Shown here: positions 33,572 through 42,010 of the stretch, piece after piece | Position numbering within the stretch: position 1 is the stretch's first letter | How the letters are laid out: each line of letters starts with the position of its first letter | Origin: Dehalococcoidia bacterium | GTDB lineage: Bacteria; Chloroflexota; Dehalococcoidia; Lucifugimonadales; VXLM01 | Assembly: GCA_009841605.1 (NCBI GenBank) | Contig: VXLM01000085.1 | Span: 1-64,000 of the forward strand | Direction of reading: 5' to 3' | DNA: 64,000 bases | Made by a program: the position numbers and the translations under genes | The notes under the pieces: model-generated | The model's database searches: none | The model's input: only the letters and a program-made list of their open reading frames with translations | What the model was told of the DNA's origin: nothing

Positions 33572-34216
33572 TCACTTGAGGTTCACTACCGCCTCTAACA
33601 GGGTCCTGTTATCCGAAGTTTGTGACGTATTCCAACTGGCAAGTTCGAGAAAGTCCTGCAGTTCCTCCATGTAGTCGAGGAAGATACTGACGGTGTGGGC
33701 CCCGGAGGCAGTTGCGGTCAGTTTGATCTGGGCGGACGAACCGACCTTGGCGGGCGGGCTCGCCGCGAGGCTGAATATCCGAAAGTCCCGGCTGTTGGCT
33801 CGAAGCAGCGCCTGGAGAGCGGCCGCCCACTCCGGACGCCTCTGAGTGAGCCGATTGTAGACTTCGAAGGCGCCGGCGCTCTGTTGCTCGATCCGAGCGA
33901 TTTCCTCGCTAATGTCTTCGATCTTGTCGGTAACATCATCCGTCGCCGCGCGCTCCTGCCGCAGCGCGCGCTGCACGGACTCAAGCGTGTCGTTGGCCGA
34001 TAGCGCCTCGGCCCGCGCGTCTTGAAGCTGACCAAAGAAGGTCAGCGCGACCAGAACCTCGATGATCAGGACTGCCACGAGAAGCGCGATTACGGGAGAG
34101 AAAGGGAATATCCGTCGTTCCGGGGCAAAATTGATTTTTGGCGTGTTCCGCCAGCCCAATTCCTGCACGACGGCGTCGCCGGAGGTCCGCATGTTCGCCT
34201 GCGAGTCGTCTTTCAT
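33572..34216 (-). CDS. PilN-like pilus assembly protein
   Basis: A 214-residue protein with a basic N-terminal cytoplasmic segment containing TPKINFAPERR (25-35), the region by which PilN binds PilM. One membrane helix spans about 39-60, followed by a coiled coil (about 66-118) and a C-terminal ferredoxin-like domain (about 120-205). The start overlaps the pilC stop by 4 bp, implying coupling. No pilM gene appears in this cluster. It is probably part of the alignment subcomplex with the next gene. Confidence 0.75.
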   Translation of the reverse strand: MKDDSQANMRTSGDAVVQELGWRNTPKINFAPERRIFPFSPVIALLVAVLIIEVLVALTFFGQLQDARAEALSANDTLESVQRALRQERAATDDVTDKIEDISEEIARIEQQSAGAFEVYNRLTQRRPEWAAALQALLRANSRDFRIFSLAASPPAKVGSSAQIKLTATASGAHTVSIFLDYMEELQDFLELASWNTSQTSDNRTLLEAVVNLK

Positions 34217-35421
34217 CGGACGGCCCCCAGTGCCGAGTAGATACCGGAGATGATGGCGACAGCCACGAAGCCTACCATCCCGGCCACGAACAGAATGATC
34301 GCCGGCTGGATCAACTCGGTTATTCCCCCGGCGGCCCGCTTGGTCACGTCTTCATAGTATTCCGAGAGCCCGAACATGGTGTCGTCCAGACGGCCACGTG
34401 TCTCTCCGGTAACGATGGCCTGTGAGACGATGGCCGGAAATCCTCGCTCTTCCTCGAAGGCCTCGCCGAGCTTAGTCCCTTCCGTGGCGCGGTCTATGAC
34501 TCTGCCCAACCTCCTGCGGTAGTAGGCGTTCGCCATTCCCCGCTGCGTAAGCTTGAGCCCCTCGACCGGGGACATCCCCGACTTCAGCAGTGTTGAGAGT
34601 ATAGACGTAAGTGAAAACATATTGTTGGCTACGATTACTCTGCCGATGACCGGAACGCGAAGCAGCACGGTATCGGTCGCCGCCCGGCCAATTTCCGTTC
34701 GCAATGCCACAAAGATCAGCACGGCGAGGACGGCCAGGCCGATCAAGATCGCGGCACCGTATTCGCCAAAGAAGCCCGACACGCTGATGAGAATGCGTGT
34801 CGAGGTCGGCTGGTCACTGCCCACCTCGGAAAGGAGACTGGAAAGCGAGGGAAGCGAGTACGTCACGAGCACGATCGCGGCCACGACCGCCACCAGCAAG
34901 GTGAAGGCGGGGTACACGGCTGCGTCACGCACGCGGTCGGTGACGACCTTTCGGCGCTGGAGAGTATCAGCCACTTGGTTGAGTACGTAGGGAAGCCCGC
35001 CGGTAGCCTCGCCGACCCTGAGCATGCGCACGTAGAAGTCGGGAAATATGTGCGATTGTTCGGCCAGGGCGTCCGACAACTTGTTACCCGCCTCGACGGA
35101 GACGACGATCTCTCCCAAGGCGTACTTGAGCCCCTTGTTGGAGACCTGACCCCGCTGCGCCGTGAGACAGCGCACCAAGGGGATTCCGGAACTCAGAAGC
35201 GCCGCGAGCTGTCGGGTGAAGTCGATAATGTCCTGCGCCGAAGGGTTGAAGACCGTCGGGAACATGCGCACCAGGCTGAAACCGCTCTGCGCAGGTCGGA
35301 TGCGGTACGGAATGAGGTCTTCCTGATCAAGAATGTCGTAGACGGCTTCCTCGTCGTCGGTGTGGAGGACGCCGACGACCTTCTCTCCCAGCCTGGTGTA
35401 TGCCTCATACTTAATCGCCAT
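34213..35421 (-). CDS. pilC: PilC / GspF inner-membrane platform protein
   Basis: PilC is the membrane platform rotated by the assembly ATPase. The 402-residue protein has the N-terminal cytoplasmic domain, two T2SSF domains (about 70-195 and 270-395) with motifs such as FTRQLAALLSSGIPLVRCL (68-86), FPDFYVRMLRVGEATGGLPYVL (about 126-147), and GIPVLLR-like and MLSPVEGLKL-like second-domain equivalents, and three membrane helices near 170, 215 and 375. It begins 53 bp after pilB and overlaps the PilN-like gene. Confidence 0.92.
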   Translation of the reverse strand: MAIKYEAYTRLGEKVVGVLHTDDEEAVYDILDQEDLIPYRIRPAQSGFSLVRMFPTVFNPSAQDIIDFTRQLAALLSSGIPLVRCLTAQRGQVSNKGLKYALGEIVVSVEAGNKLSDALAEQSHIFPDFYVRMLRVGEATGGLPYVLNQVADTLQRRKVVTDRVRDAAVYPAFTLLVAVVAAIVLVTYSLPSLSSLLSEVGSDQPTSTRILISVSGFFGEYGAAILIGLAVLAVLIFVALRTEIGRAATDTVLLRVPVIGRVIVANNMFSLTSILSTLLKSGMSPVEGLKLTQRGMANAYYRRRLGRVIDRATEGTKLGEAFEEERGFPAIVSQAIVTGETRGRLDDTMFGLSEYYEDVTKRAAGGITELIQPAIILFVAGMVGFVAVAIISGIYSALGAVR

Positions 35422-35474
35422 ATGGATTGCGTTAGGTGATGCGAATTGAGTGTTTGACGCGCCGCAAAGAGGGT

Positions 35475-37202
35475 CTATTCAAAGAAGAACACCCGGCTGA
35501 GCACCTCGTTGACGGTTGTGACCCCGGCCTTGACCTTCGTCATTCCTGTGCGGCGGAGAGGCGAGACGCCCTCGGACATCGCTTGCTGGCGAATTTCATG
35601 CCCGCTGGCCCCGGAAGCGACGAACTTTCTCGTGGCCTCGCTTACCGGCAGGATTTCGAATACCCCGGTCCTTCCGAGGAATCCTGTGAACCCACAGAAG
35701 TTGCATCCCTTCCCGCTGACGAAGGTCGTCAGGTCCTCACCCGTCTCGCTCAAGTACGCCTGCCGCTCGGTGGGGTCGATCTCCTTGTCGAACTTGCAGT
35801 GCGTACATATCTTTCGCACGAGGCGCTGCGCGGCGACGCCCACCACGGCCGTTGCCGCCAAGTATGGCTCGATGCCGATATCGATCAGGCGAACGAATGC
35901 CGAAGCCGCGTCATTGCTGTGGATCGACGCCAGCACCAGTTGGCCGGTAAGGGCGGCGTCTACCGCAGTCTTCGCGGTCTCAACGTCCCGTATCTCTCCG
36001 ACGAGGATGACGTCGGGGTCGAGCCGCATGATCGCCTTGAGCCCGGTAGGGAAGTCGATTCCCGCTTGCCGGTTGACCTCGATCTGGTGCAGGGCCTCGA
36101 CGCGATATTCGATTGGGTCTTCGATAGTGAGGATATTCCCCCGGTTGTGGATCAGTTCTGTGACCGAGGAGTACAGAGTGGTTGTCTTGCCGGAGCCGGT
36201 CGGCCCGGATACCAAGAGCATCCCGAATGGAAGGCCGAGGAGCTGTCTCCACGTAGCCATCGTATCGGGCTCGAGGCCCAACTGCTCCATCTTGAGGATG
36301 CCCTCGGAGCGGTCGAGGATCCGGACGACCATCATCTCGCCCCACGTAATGCCGATGGAAGAGACCCGGAAGTCGACCGTCTTCTCGTTGAACCGAAGAT
36401 TGAAGCTGCCGTCCTGGGGGCGACGAGTCTCTGTGATGTCCATATCGGCGAGGACCTTGATCCGCGCCAGCATCGAATCGTGCAGGCCTATGGGTATCTC
36501 AGCCACTTCCTGCAGAACGCCGTCGAGCCGGAACAGTATCTTGCTTGAGTCGGACGTGGCGACGAAGTGAACGTCCGAGGCCCCTCGCTTGATGGCCTGC
36601 AACGTGACCATCTCGACGGCCTGGATGGCCGGAAGCTGGGAGACGTCCTGGCCGAGAATCCCTCTCGCGTCGGGGCGTAAGGAAACAGCGCCGACACCGT
36701 CTTCGCCTTCCAAATCCAGCGTTGACGGCGCTTCCGCTCTTATCGCGGGAAGGGTGGCGTATGTCCGCGCTATAAGCTCGTCGAGTCCTCCGCCCAGCGC
36801 GAGTACGAACTTGGCCTGCCTGCCCGTCAGCGTGGCGATCTGCGACGCAAGCTGAAAATCGTTCGGCGTGGTCGTTGCAGTACGAAGGGAGCCGTCCGGC
36901 TCGAATCCGATGGGGAGGACGCTCTGGGAACGCGCGAACTCTTCGGGGACCACTGCCACCGCGTCCGGGTCGACGTGCACGGTCTTGAGGTCGACGACGG
37001 GAATCTTGAGCTGGAAGCTCAGCATCGTGACGAGCGTGTCACGGGAGACGAGGCCGTCCAGCACGAGCGTCTCGATCAGGCCGACGCCGGTCTGCTCTCC
37101 GGTATCTTGGGCAGTCTCCAACTGATCGGGAGTGATGAATCCCGCTTCGACAAGATTCCGACCTATGCGATCATCGAATGATGACGTGGTCTTTGAAGTC
37201 AT
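35475..37202 (-). CDS. pilB: PilB / GspE type IV pilus assembly ATPase
   Basis: PilB is the hexameric ATPase that powers pilus extension. The 575-residue protein has an N-terminal T2SSE_N domain, then the ATPase core with Walker A SGPTGSGKTTTLY (about 335-347), the Asp box, Walker B (DPDVILVGEIRD) and His box (GQLVLASIHSNDAAS). A zinc-binding pair CTHC and CNFC lies in the C-terminal part. The ATG at 37202 is chosen from GGGGAGC just before it; the open frame runs 18 codons further. First gene of the operon pilB-pilC-pilN-pilO-pilD. Confidence 0.95.
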   Translation of the reverse strand: MTSKTTSSFDDRIGRNLVEAGFITPDQLETAQDTGEQTGVGLIETLVLDGLVSRDTLVTMLSFQLKIPVVDLKTVHVDPDAVAVVPEEFARSQSVLPIGFEPDGSLRTATTTPNDFQLASQIATLTGRQAKFVLALGGGLDELIARTYATLPAIRAEAPSTLDLEGEDGVGAVSLRPDARGILGQDVSQLPAIQAVEMVTLQAIKRGASDVHFVATSDSSKILFRLDGVLQEVAEIPIGLHDSMLARIKVLADMDITETRRPQDGSFNLRFNEKTVDFRVSSIGITWGEMMVVRILDRSEGILKMEQLGLEPDTMATWRQLLGLPFGMLLVSGPTGSGKTTTLYSSVTELIHNRGNILTIEDPIEYRVEALHQIEVNRQAGIDFPTGLKAIMRLDPDVILVGEIRDVETAKTAVDAALTGQLVLASIHSNDAASAFVRLIDIGIEPYLAATAVVGVAAQRLVRKICTHCKFDKEIDPTERQAYLSETGEDLTTFVSGKGCNFCGFTGFLGRTGVFEILPVSEATRKFVASGASGHEIRQQAMSEGVSPLRRTGMTKVKAGVTTVNEVLSRVFFFE

Positions 37203-37941
37203 GAGCTCCCCGGCGCGGCTCCGCGGCTGACGGTGAATCACCGCGCGCGCCATCATCTAATGTAGCACAGCGAACCTACATTAAGGAACGCAAGCTGTAA
37301 CTGTTCAGAGTTGATGAGAGGAACTTAGAAGCCCCAGCGACAGGCGGTTCGGCGGGCTTCTACGATTTGAGGTCATATTCCCCGTCAATCTCCGCGAAAT
37401 GCCTATGCACACCTTGCCGCGCCTGAGAGCTGGGGGGACACGCCAACTGATTTGGAGGAGATCAGATGCAACATTGTGGGCAACATTCGTAGGTGAGAAC
37501 ATCAAGAAATGTTGCATGGTGTTGCATTTTTCCTCGTTATAGTACCGTTGCCCGGGAGCTAAGAGAACTCGTTTGCTGATCCAGAGGAATGCAGATGTCA
37601 CACGATGAGCAAGGTCCGTAGGAGAAACTTCGTAAAAAGCGTTGATTTTGTGGCATGGTGTGGCATTTTGTGACATTTCCCTCGATATAGTACGTTGCGT
37701 GGTCCATGACCGCACATACCTATTGTGGTACATGAGTTCTTGTCCGTCAAATCGGAGTGCGGTGGTGAATTGCGAAGACCCCCTCTCTGTGTCTCTCCCC
37801 CGGCGGGGGAGAGATTTTTTCACCCTCACCCCAGCCCCCGTATCGGTGTACGGGGCAGGCTCTCTCCCACGACGGGAGAGGGTGTCCTACTCATCAACTC
37901 TGAATGTACTGCGTCACGACCGTTGGGCAACCGGTCTCGGC
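37203..37941. repeat. 739-bp intergenic region with a diverged tandem repeat
   Basis: Between pilB and pyrE no gene is convincing. Two diverged tandem copies of about 130 bp occupy roughly 37424-37548 and 37556-37695. Both contain GAGCT, CTGATTTGGAGGAGATCAGATG-like text (CTGATCCAGAGGAATGCAGATG in copy 2), a CGTAGG box, and finish with GGCATGGTGTGGCATTTT-like text followed by CCTCG-TATAGTA. Both copies end in a TATAGTA -10-like element, so this may be a duplicated promoter. From 37793 a composite dispersed repeat follows. Confidence 0.55.
37793..37885. repeat. Composite CTCTCCC / TACGGGG repeat, copy 2 (reversed)
   Basis: CTCTCCCCC-GG-CGGGGGAGAG forms an almost perfect hairpin, followed by a T-run, CACCCTCACCCCAGCCCCCGTATC, TACGGGGCAGGC and CTCTCCC-ACGAC-GGGAGAG. 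These are the modules of 5855-5917 in reverse order. The first hairpin plus six T (TTTTTT at about 37815-37820) could terminate transcription. Confidence 0.7.
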
Positions 37942-38508
37942 CTAGCTGAGCGCGACCCGTATACGTCCGCCGTCGTCGACCTCAAAGAGAGAGACGAAAT
38001 CGTAGCCCCGCTCACGGATGGCCCGACTCCCGCCCTCGTTTCGGTCGAGGATGCACATGACCTTGACTACGCGGCATCCCGCCTCTTCAACGGCGTCGAC
38101 CGCGTGCAGGAGGCTACCGCCCTGGTTGCACGTGTCGTCTACCACGGCAACTGACATTCCCTCCCGCACCGACCCCTCGATGAGCTTGCCCGTGCCGTAC
38201 GCCTTCCGTTCGCTACGGACGATGAGCCCGGGAACGGGCGCGCCTTGGATATGGCTGGCCACGGAGATTGCCGCCAGCATCGGAACCGCCGCGACCGCCG
38301 GTCCCGCAATGGCCTCGGCACCGCTCGCTCGCACTATCGGCTCAAACGCGCGGCCCACAAGGTACGCCCCCTCCGCATCCAGGGTCACCAGTCGCCCATC
38401 GAAATAGTAGTGGCTCCTGTCACCAGACGATAGCGTGAACTCGCCGTACTGCAGCGCTCCCAGTCTCTCCGAAAGCTCCAACAGCCGTTGTGCGTCAGAC
38501 ACACTCAT
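37942..38508 (-). CDS. pyrE: Orotate phosphoribosyltransferase
   Basis: PyrE makes orotidine 5'-phosphate from orotate and PRPP. The 188-residue protein has GEFTLSSGDRSHYYFDGR (about 20-37, in the orotate site), AGPAVAAVPM (67-76), the RSERKAYGTGKLIEG loop, and the PRPP-binding SVAVVDDTCNQGGSLL (about 116-131). The usual VDDVxTxG is VDDTCNQGG. The ATG at 38508 follows AAGGAG, which is the end of nadD; an overlapping GTG at 38514 is an alternative. Last of three co-directional genes, obgE-nadD-pyrE. Confidence 0.9.
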   Translation of the reverse strand: MSVSDAQRLLELSERLGALQYGEFTLSSGDRSHYYFDGRLVTLDAEGAYLVGRAFEPIVRASGAEAIAGPAVAAVPMLAAISVASHIQGAPVPGLIVRSERKAYGTGKLIEGSVREGMSVAVVDDTCNQGGSLLHAVDAVEEAGCRVVKVMCILDRNEGGSRAIRERGYDFVSLFEVDDGGRIRVALS

Positions 38509-38510
38509 AC

Positions 38511-39119
38511 TCACTCCTTTGGCCCATATAGTACGTGACGCCTCGCGTAGTCCTCCACAGCCTGCGGAATTATACCCTGCACTGACAACCCCTCCGACAT
38601 ACGCCGCCGGATGTCCGCGGCGCTGATGTCGATGAGCGGACCGTCAACGATCACCACCTCGCCGGACGCGCCTTCTCGAATTGAGTCCAACGCCGCCCGG
38701 TCGACCGTCTCGGCTCCCGGCCTCGTGACGCCCACCACAGCTGCCAAGTCGAGCACGTCGCAAGGCCTGCGCCAGCGGTGAAGCTCGTTCAGTGCGTCAA
38801 TACCCAGAATGAGGTAGAACTCGGCTCGCTCGCCCATGTCTCCGCGCAACTCCGTCAGCGTGTCAGAGGTGTACGTCGGGCCGTCGCGGCGAACCTCCAT
38901 GTCGGAGACCGCAAAGTGCAGGTTGTCCGCGACGGCGAGCCGCGTCATTTCGAGCCGGCGCCTGGCATTCGTCACGGTTTGACCTTCCTTGAACCACGGC
39001 CGCCCCGCCGGGATGAAGAGCACCTGGTCAAGAGCCATCTCCGTACGCACGTACTCGGCCACAGTCAAATGCCCGTTGTGGATAGGATCGAAGGTGCCGC
39101 CGAAGATGCCGATCCTCAC
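38511..39119 (-). CDS. nadD: Nicotinate-nucleotide adenylyltransferase
   Basis: NadD makes deamido-NAD from nicotinate mononucleotide and ATP. The 202-residue Rossmann-like enzyme has GIFGGTFDPIHNGHL (4-18) with the nucleotidyltransferase HxGH, PAGRPWFKEG (37-46), and the ISAADIRRRMSEG motif (about 167-179), equivalent to the ISST-x-x-R box, with Ala in place of Ser-Thr. Length is normal. Its ATG begins immediately after the obgE stop, so the two are translationally coupled. Confidence 0.94.
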   Translation of the reverse strand: MRIGIFGGTFDPIHNGHLTVAEYVRTEMALDQVLFIPAGRPWFKEGQTVTNARRRLEMTRLAVADNLHFAVSDMEVRRDGPTYTSDTLTELRGDMGERAEFYLILGIDALNELHRWRRPCDVLDLAAVVGVTRPGAETVDRAALDSIREGASGEVVIVDGPLIDISAADIRRRMSEGLSVQGIIPQAVEDYARRHVLYGPKE

Positions 39120-40421
39120 CTATTCCCACTCCAACTCGTGCTTGCCGACGACGTAGGTGTCACCCGGCGTGATACCGGCACGTTCGAGCGCGGCGATCAC
39201 TCCCTGCCGCCGCAGTTGGTCGTAGAACTGGACTCGCGCGCCCCAGTTGTTCAGATCGACCATTCCCGCGAACCGCGTGGCGGCCCGATGTATCACCTCA
39301 TACCTGTCCGGGGCCGTTTGACGAACCTTGGGGCGCCGGTCCGTCGGAGCGGGTCGAAGGACCGGCACCTCACCCACGGTTGCCTCCTGTGTCACTGCGG
39401 CCTGTCCGACTTCGCCTTCCTCAGCCTGTGCTTCCTCGCGAGCGGTACTGAGAGCCTCAGCGACGTCATAGAGCAACTCATCAAGCCCGATTCTCCCTGC
39501 GGCGGAGATACTCCGCACGGAAGCGGCGGTGCCAGCCAACTCGTCCCTGCACAGCTCGAACGCGTCATCCACGCCGGGGATGTCGAGCTTGTTGAACGCA
39601 ATGATCTCCGGCTTTGCTGTGAGGCTTTCGTCGAAAAGACGCAACTCGTCGCGGATGCGGAAGTAGTCCTCAACAGGGTCGGGACCGTTGCCGTCGATAA
39701 CGTGAACCAAGATACGGGTGCGCTCGATGTGCCGCAGAAACTCGTCGCCCAGCCCCGCTCCGGCGTGGGCGCCCTCTATCAGCCCAGGGATATCCACCAT
39801 TACGAAGCCATCGTTCTCGTACTCGATGACTCCCAGCACGGGTTCCAGCGTGGTGAATGGGTAGTCAGCCACTTTAGGCCTCGCCGCGCTCACAGCTGTG
39901 AGCAGGCTCGATTTCCCCGCGTTCGGCGCGCCAATTATTCCCACGTCCGCGAGCAGCTTCAGTTCGAGCCGGAGGCGAAGCTCACGGCCCGGATCACCCT
40001 CCTCCGCCAGCAAGGGAAACTGGTTCGTCGAGGACGCGAATCGTGAGTTGCCTCTTCCACCTCGACCCCCTTGAACAATGAGAACCCGCTCACCGTGCGC
40101 CGTCAGGTCGGCGATGCGGCTGCCTGCTCCGTCATCCCAGACCTCGGTTCCGGGCGGAATAACGAACTCGACGTCACCGCCTCTTCTACCATGCTTCTTT
40201 CTCCCGGAACCACCACTGCCGTTACCCGCCTTATAGATACGTTTGTATCTGAAACTTAGCAGAGTGTTGACATTCCGGTCGCACCGGGCATAGATGTCAC
40301 CTCCGTCACCACCATCGCCACCATCGGGACCGCCGTGAGGCACGAACTTCTCCCGACGACCGCTAACGGCCCCATTTCCCCCACGTCCACTACTGACTCT
40401 TATTTGAACTTGATCAATCAT
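39120..40421 (-). CDS. obgE: Obg GTPase (ribosome assembly)
   Basis: Obg is a GTPase needed for 50S subunit maturation and stress control. The 433-residue protein has the glycine-rich Obg fold (1-158) with VSSGRGGNGAVSGRREKF and GGPDGGDGGDGGD, the G domain with GAPNAGKSSLL (about 167-177), TTLEPVLG, DIPGLIEGAH and NKLDIPG, and a C-terminal OCT domain (about 350-433) starting near YEVIHRAATRFAG. An unusual acidic/alanine-rich linker between G and OCT domains (about 315-340) is longer than in minimal forms. First gene of the obgE-nadD-pyrE unit. Confidence 0.95.
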   Translation of the reverse strand: MIDQVQIRVSSGRGGNGAVSGRREKFVPHGGPDGGDGGDGGDIYARCDRNVNTLLSFRYKRIYKAGNGSGGSGRKKHGRRGGDVEFVIPPGTEVWDDGAGSRIADLTAHGERVLIVQGGRGGRGNSRFASSTNQFPLLAEEGDPGRELRLRLELKLLADVGIIGAPNAGKSSLLTAVSAARPKVADYPFTTLEPVLGVIEYENDGFVMVDIPGLIEGAHAGAGLGDEFLRHIERTRILVHVIDGNGPDPVEDYFRIRDELRLFDESLTAKPEIIAFNKLDIPGVDDAFELCRDELAGTAASVRSISAAGRIGLDELLYDVAEALSTAREEAQAEEGEVGQAAVTQEATVGEVPVLRPAPTDRRPKVRQTAPDRYEVIHRAATRFAGMVDLNNWGARVQFYDQLRRQGVIAALERAGITPGDTYVVGKHELEWE

Positions 40422-40433
40422 AGGTACTTAAAG

Positions 40434-40439
40434 AGTATA
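40434..40439 (-). promoter_or_regulatory. Possible -10 element of obgE
   Basis: Read on the minus strand, TATACT lies 13-18 bp before the obgE ATG at 40421. No good -35 hexamer is present at the usual distance, so the call is weak. Confidence 0.3.
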
Positions 40440-40610
40440 GCAACAGGAGTTAGTAACGCTGTTGATAGTCTGGACGCACGGCCGGGAGAGACGAGAATAT
40501 GCGCTTGCTCGGTTTCTTAACTGTGTTGAATTCCTGTCGGGGACTACGGCACTATGCGTGGGGTTAGTGTGCAGAAGGTTATTGATCGACAGCCAGCCCC
40601 AATCGCCTGC

Positions 40611-40616
40611 TATACT
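40611..40616 (+). promoter_or_regulatory. Possible -10 element of lysA
   Basis: TATACT, 69 bp before the lysA TTG start. A TCGACA 19 bp upstream is the best -35 candidate and is poor. The remaining obgE-lysA gap (40422-40684) shows nothing else. Confidence 0.3.
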
Positions 40617-40684
40617 TTCCACACAAGTTCAAGGAAGAACTCACAAAGAACCGGTAGGCAGTTCACGGTAGCACGGAGAGAGAA

Positions 40685-41998
40685 TTGGTTTTTGACAACA
40701 GTGCCGTCTTCCCGACTACGGCAAGCACAAACGACGGGATGGATCTCACACTTGGTGGAATCGTTGTGCGTGACCTCCTGACAGAGTACGGGTCACCTCT
40801 CTACGTATTCGATGAGGTGACGCTTCGGACGATGTGCCGTCAGTTCGTCGGCGAGTTCGCATCGCTGTATCCCAAGAGCAAGGTGCTGTACGCCTCCAAG
40901 GCCTTCGTAAACTCCGCGATAGTAGAACTCGTGGCCGAGGAAGGCTTGGGGATGGACGTGGTCTCGGCGGGCGAAGTCGCCATCGCCAAGGCCGGGGGAG
41001 CCGACCCCGCCAATCTCTACTTTCACGGCAACAATAAGACGCCCGAGGAGTTGGACTATTCTCTTGATGAAGGTGTCGGTCGCTTCGTAATTGACAGTTT
41101 CCACGAGCTAGACCTCCTGAACGAAAAGGCCCGCGCCCGTGGAATGAACCAGGACGTGCTCCTACGGCTGTCGCCGAGCGTCGATCCGCACACGCACGTA
41201 ATGACCACGACCGGCATCCTGGACAGCAAGTTCGGGTTCTCCATAGAGACGGGGGACGCGGCGACGGCGATCCGACAAGCTCTCGCGGCGTCCAACCTCA
41301 ACCTGATCGGCATCCACTTCCACCTTGGGTCGCCGATCTTCGAGCTGGAGCCGTACTCCATCGCGGTGGACGCGATCCTGACCTACCTCGCGCCGTTCAA
41401 GGACGAGGGGCTGGTCCTTGAGGAGTTCAGCCCCGGCGGCGGATTCGCCATCGGATATCTTCGGGACAGGCTCCCGCCATCGGTGGGCGCGTATGCTGAG
41501 GCCATAACCACTGCGATGAAGGCCCGTTGCGCCGATCTTGGATTCGGCGAGCCGACGCTGGTCATCGAGCCGGGCCGCTCCATCGTCGGACGCGCCGGGG
41601 TGGCGCTCTATACCGTAGGGGCGATAAAGGACATCCCCACAGTGCGGAAGTACGTGTCCCTCGACGGCGGAATGGGCGACAACATTCGGCCCGCCCTCTA
41701 CGACGCGGCCTACGAGGCCGTCGTGGCCAACCGCATGGATGAGGCCCCCGCCGAGGTCGTCACCCTCGCCGGCAAGTACTGCGAGTCGGGCGACGTGCTC
41801 GTCAAGGACGTGAAGCTCCCTCACATTGAGTCGGGCGACATCATCGCCATTCCGGCGTCCGGCGCGTACGCTCCCTCGATGGCGAGCGTCTACAACTTGA
41901 ATCCCCGACCGGCAATGGTGATGGTCAACGACGGCGAGGCGAGGCTCATCAGGCGCCGCGAGACGTTCGCGGACATGATGCTGCAGGACGTGGTGTAG
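40685..41998 (+). CDS. lysA: Diaminopimelate decarboxylase
   Basis: LysA decarboxylates meso-diaminopimelate to lysine with pyridoxal phosphate. The 437-residue fold-type III enzyme has VLYASKAF (PLP lysine, about 67-74), FHGNNKTPEEL (116-126), HFHLGSPIFELE (about 216-227), EEFSPGGGFAIGY (PLP phosphate loop), VIEPGRSIVG, and the C-terminal KYCESGDVL (catalytic Cys) and GAYAPSMAS. The TTG at 40685 follows GGAGAGAG; an ATG 18 codons later is an alternative without a ribosome site. It stands divergent from obgE. Confidence 0.93.
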   Translation: MVFDNSAVFPTTASTNDGMDLTLGGIVVRDLLTEYGSPLYVFDEVTLRTMCRQFVGEFASLYPKSKVLYASKAFVNSAIVELVAEEGLGMDVVSAGEVAIAKAGGADPANLYFHGNNKTPEELDYSLDEGVGRFVIDSFHELDLLNEKARARGMNQDVLLRLSPSVDPHTHVMTTTGILDSKFGFSIETGDAATAIRQALAASNLNLIGIHFHLGSPIFELEPYSIAVDAILTYLAPFKDEGLVLEEFSPGGGFAIGYLRDRLPPSVGAYAEAITTAMKARCADLGFGEPTLVIEPGRSIVGRAGVALYTVGAIKDIPTVRKYVSLDGGMGDNIRPALYDAAYEAVVANRMDEAPAEVVTLAGKYCESGDVLVKDVKLPHIESGDIIAIPASGAYAPSMASVYNLNPRPAMVMVNDGEARLIRRRETFADMMLQDVV

Positions 41999-42010
41999 CG
42001 TTCGCTGCGC

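Noticed and set aside
35436-36548. Plus-strand open frame of 370 codons opposite pilB
   Set aside because: Antisense of pilB; no ribosome site or domain.
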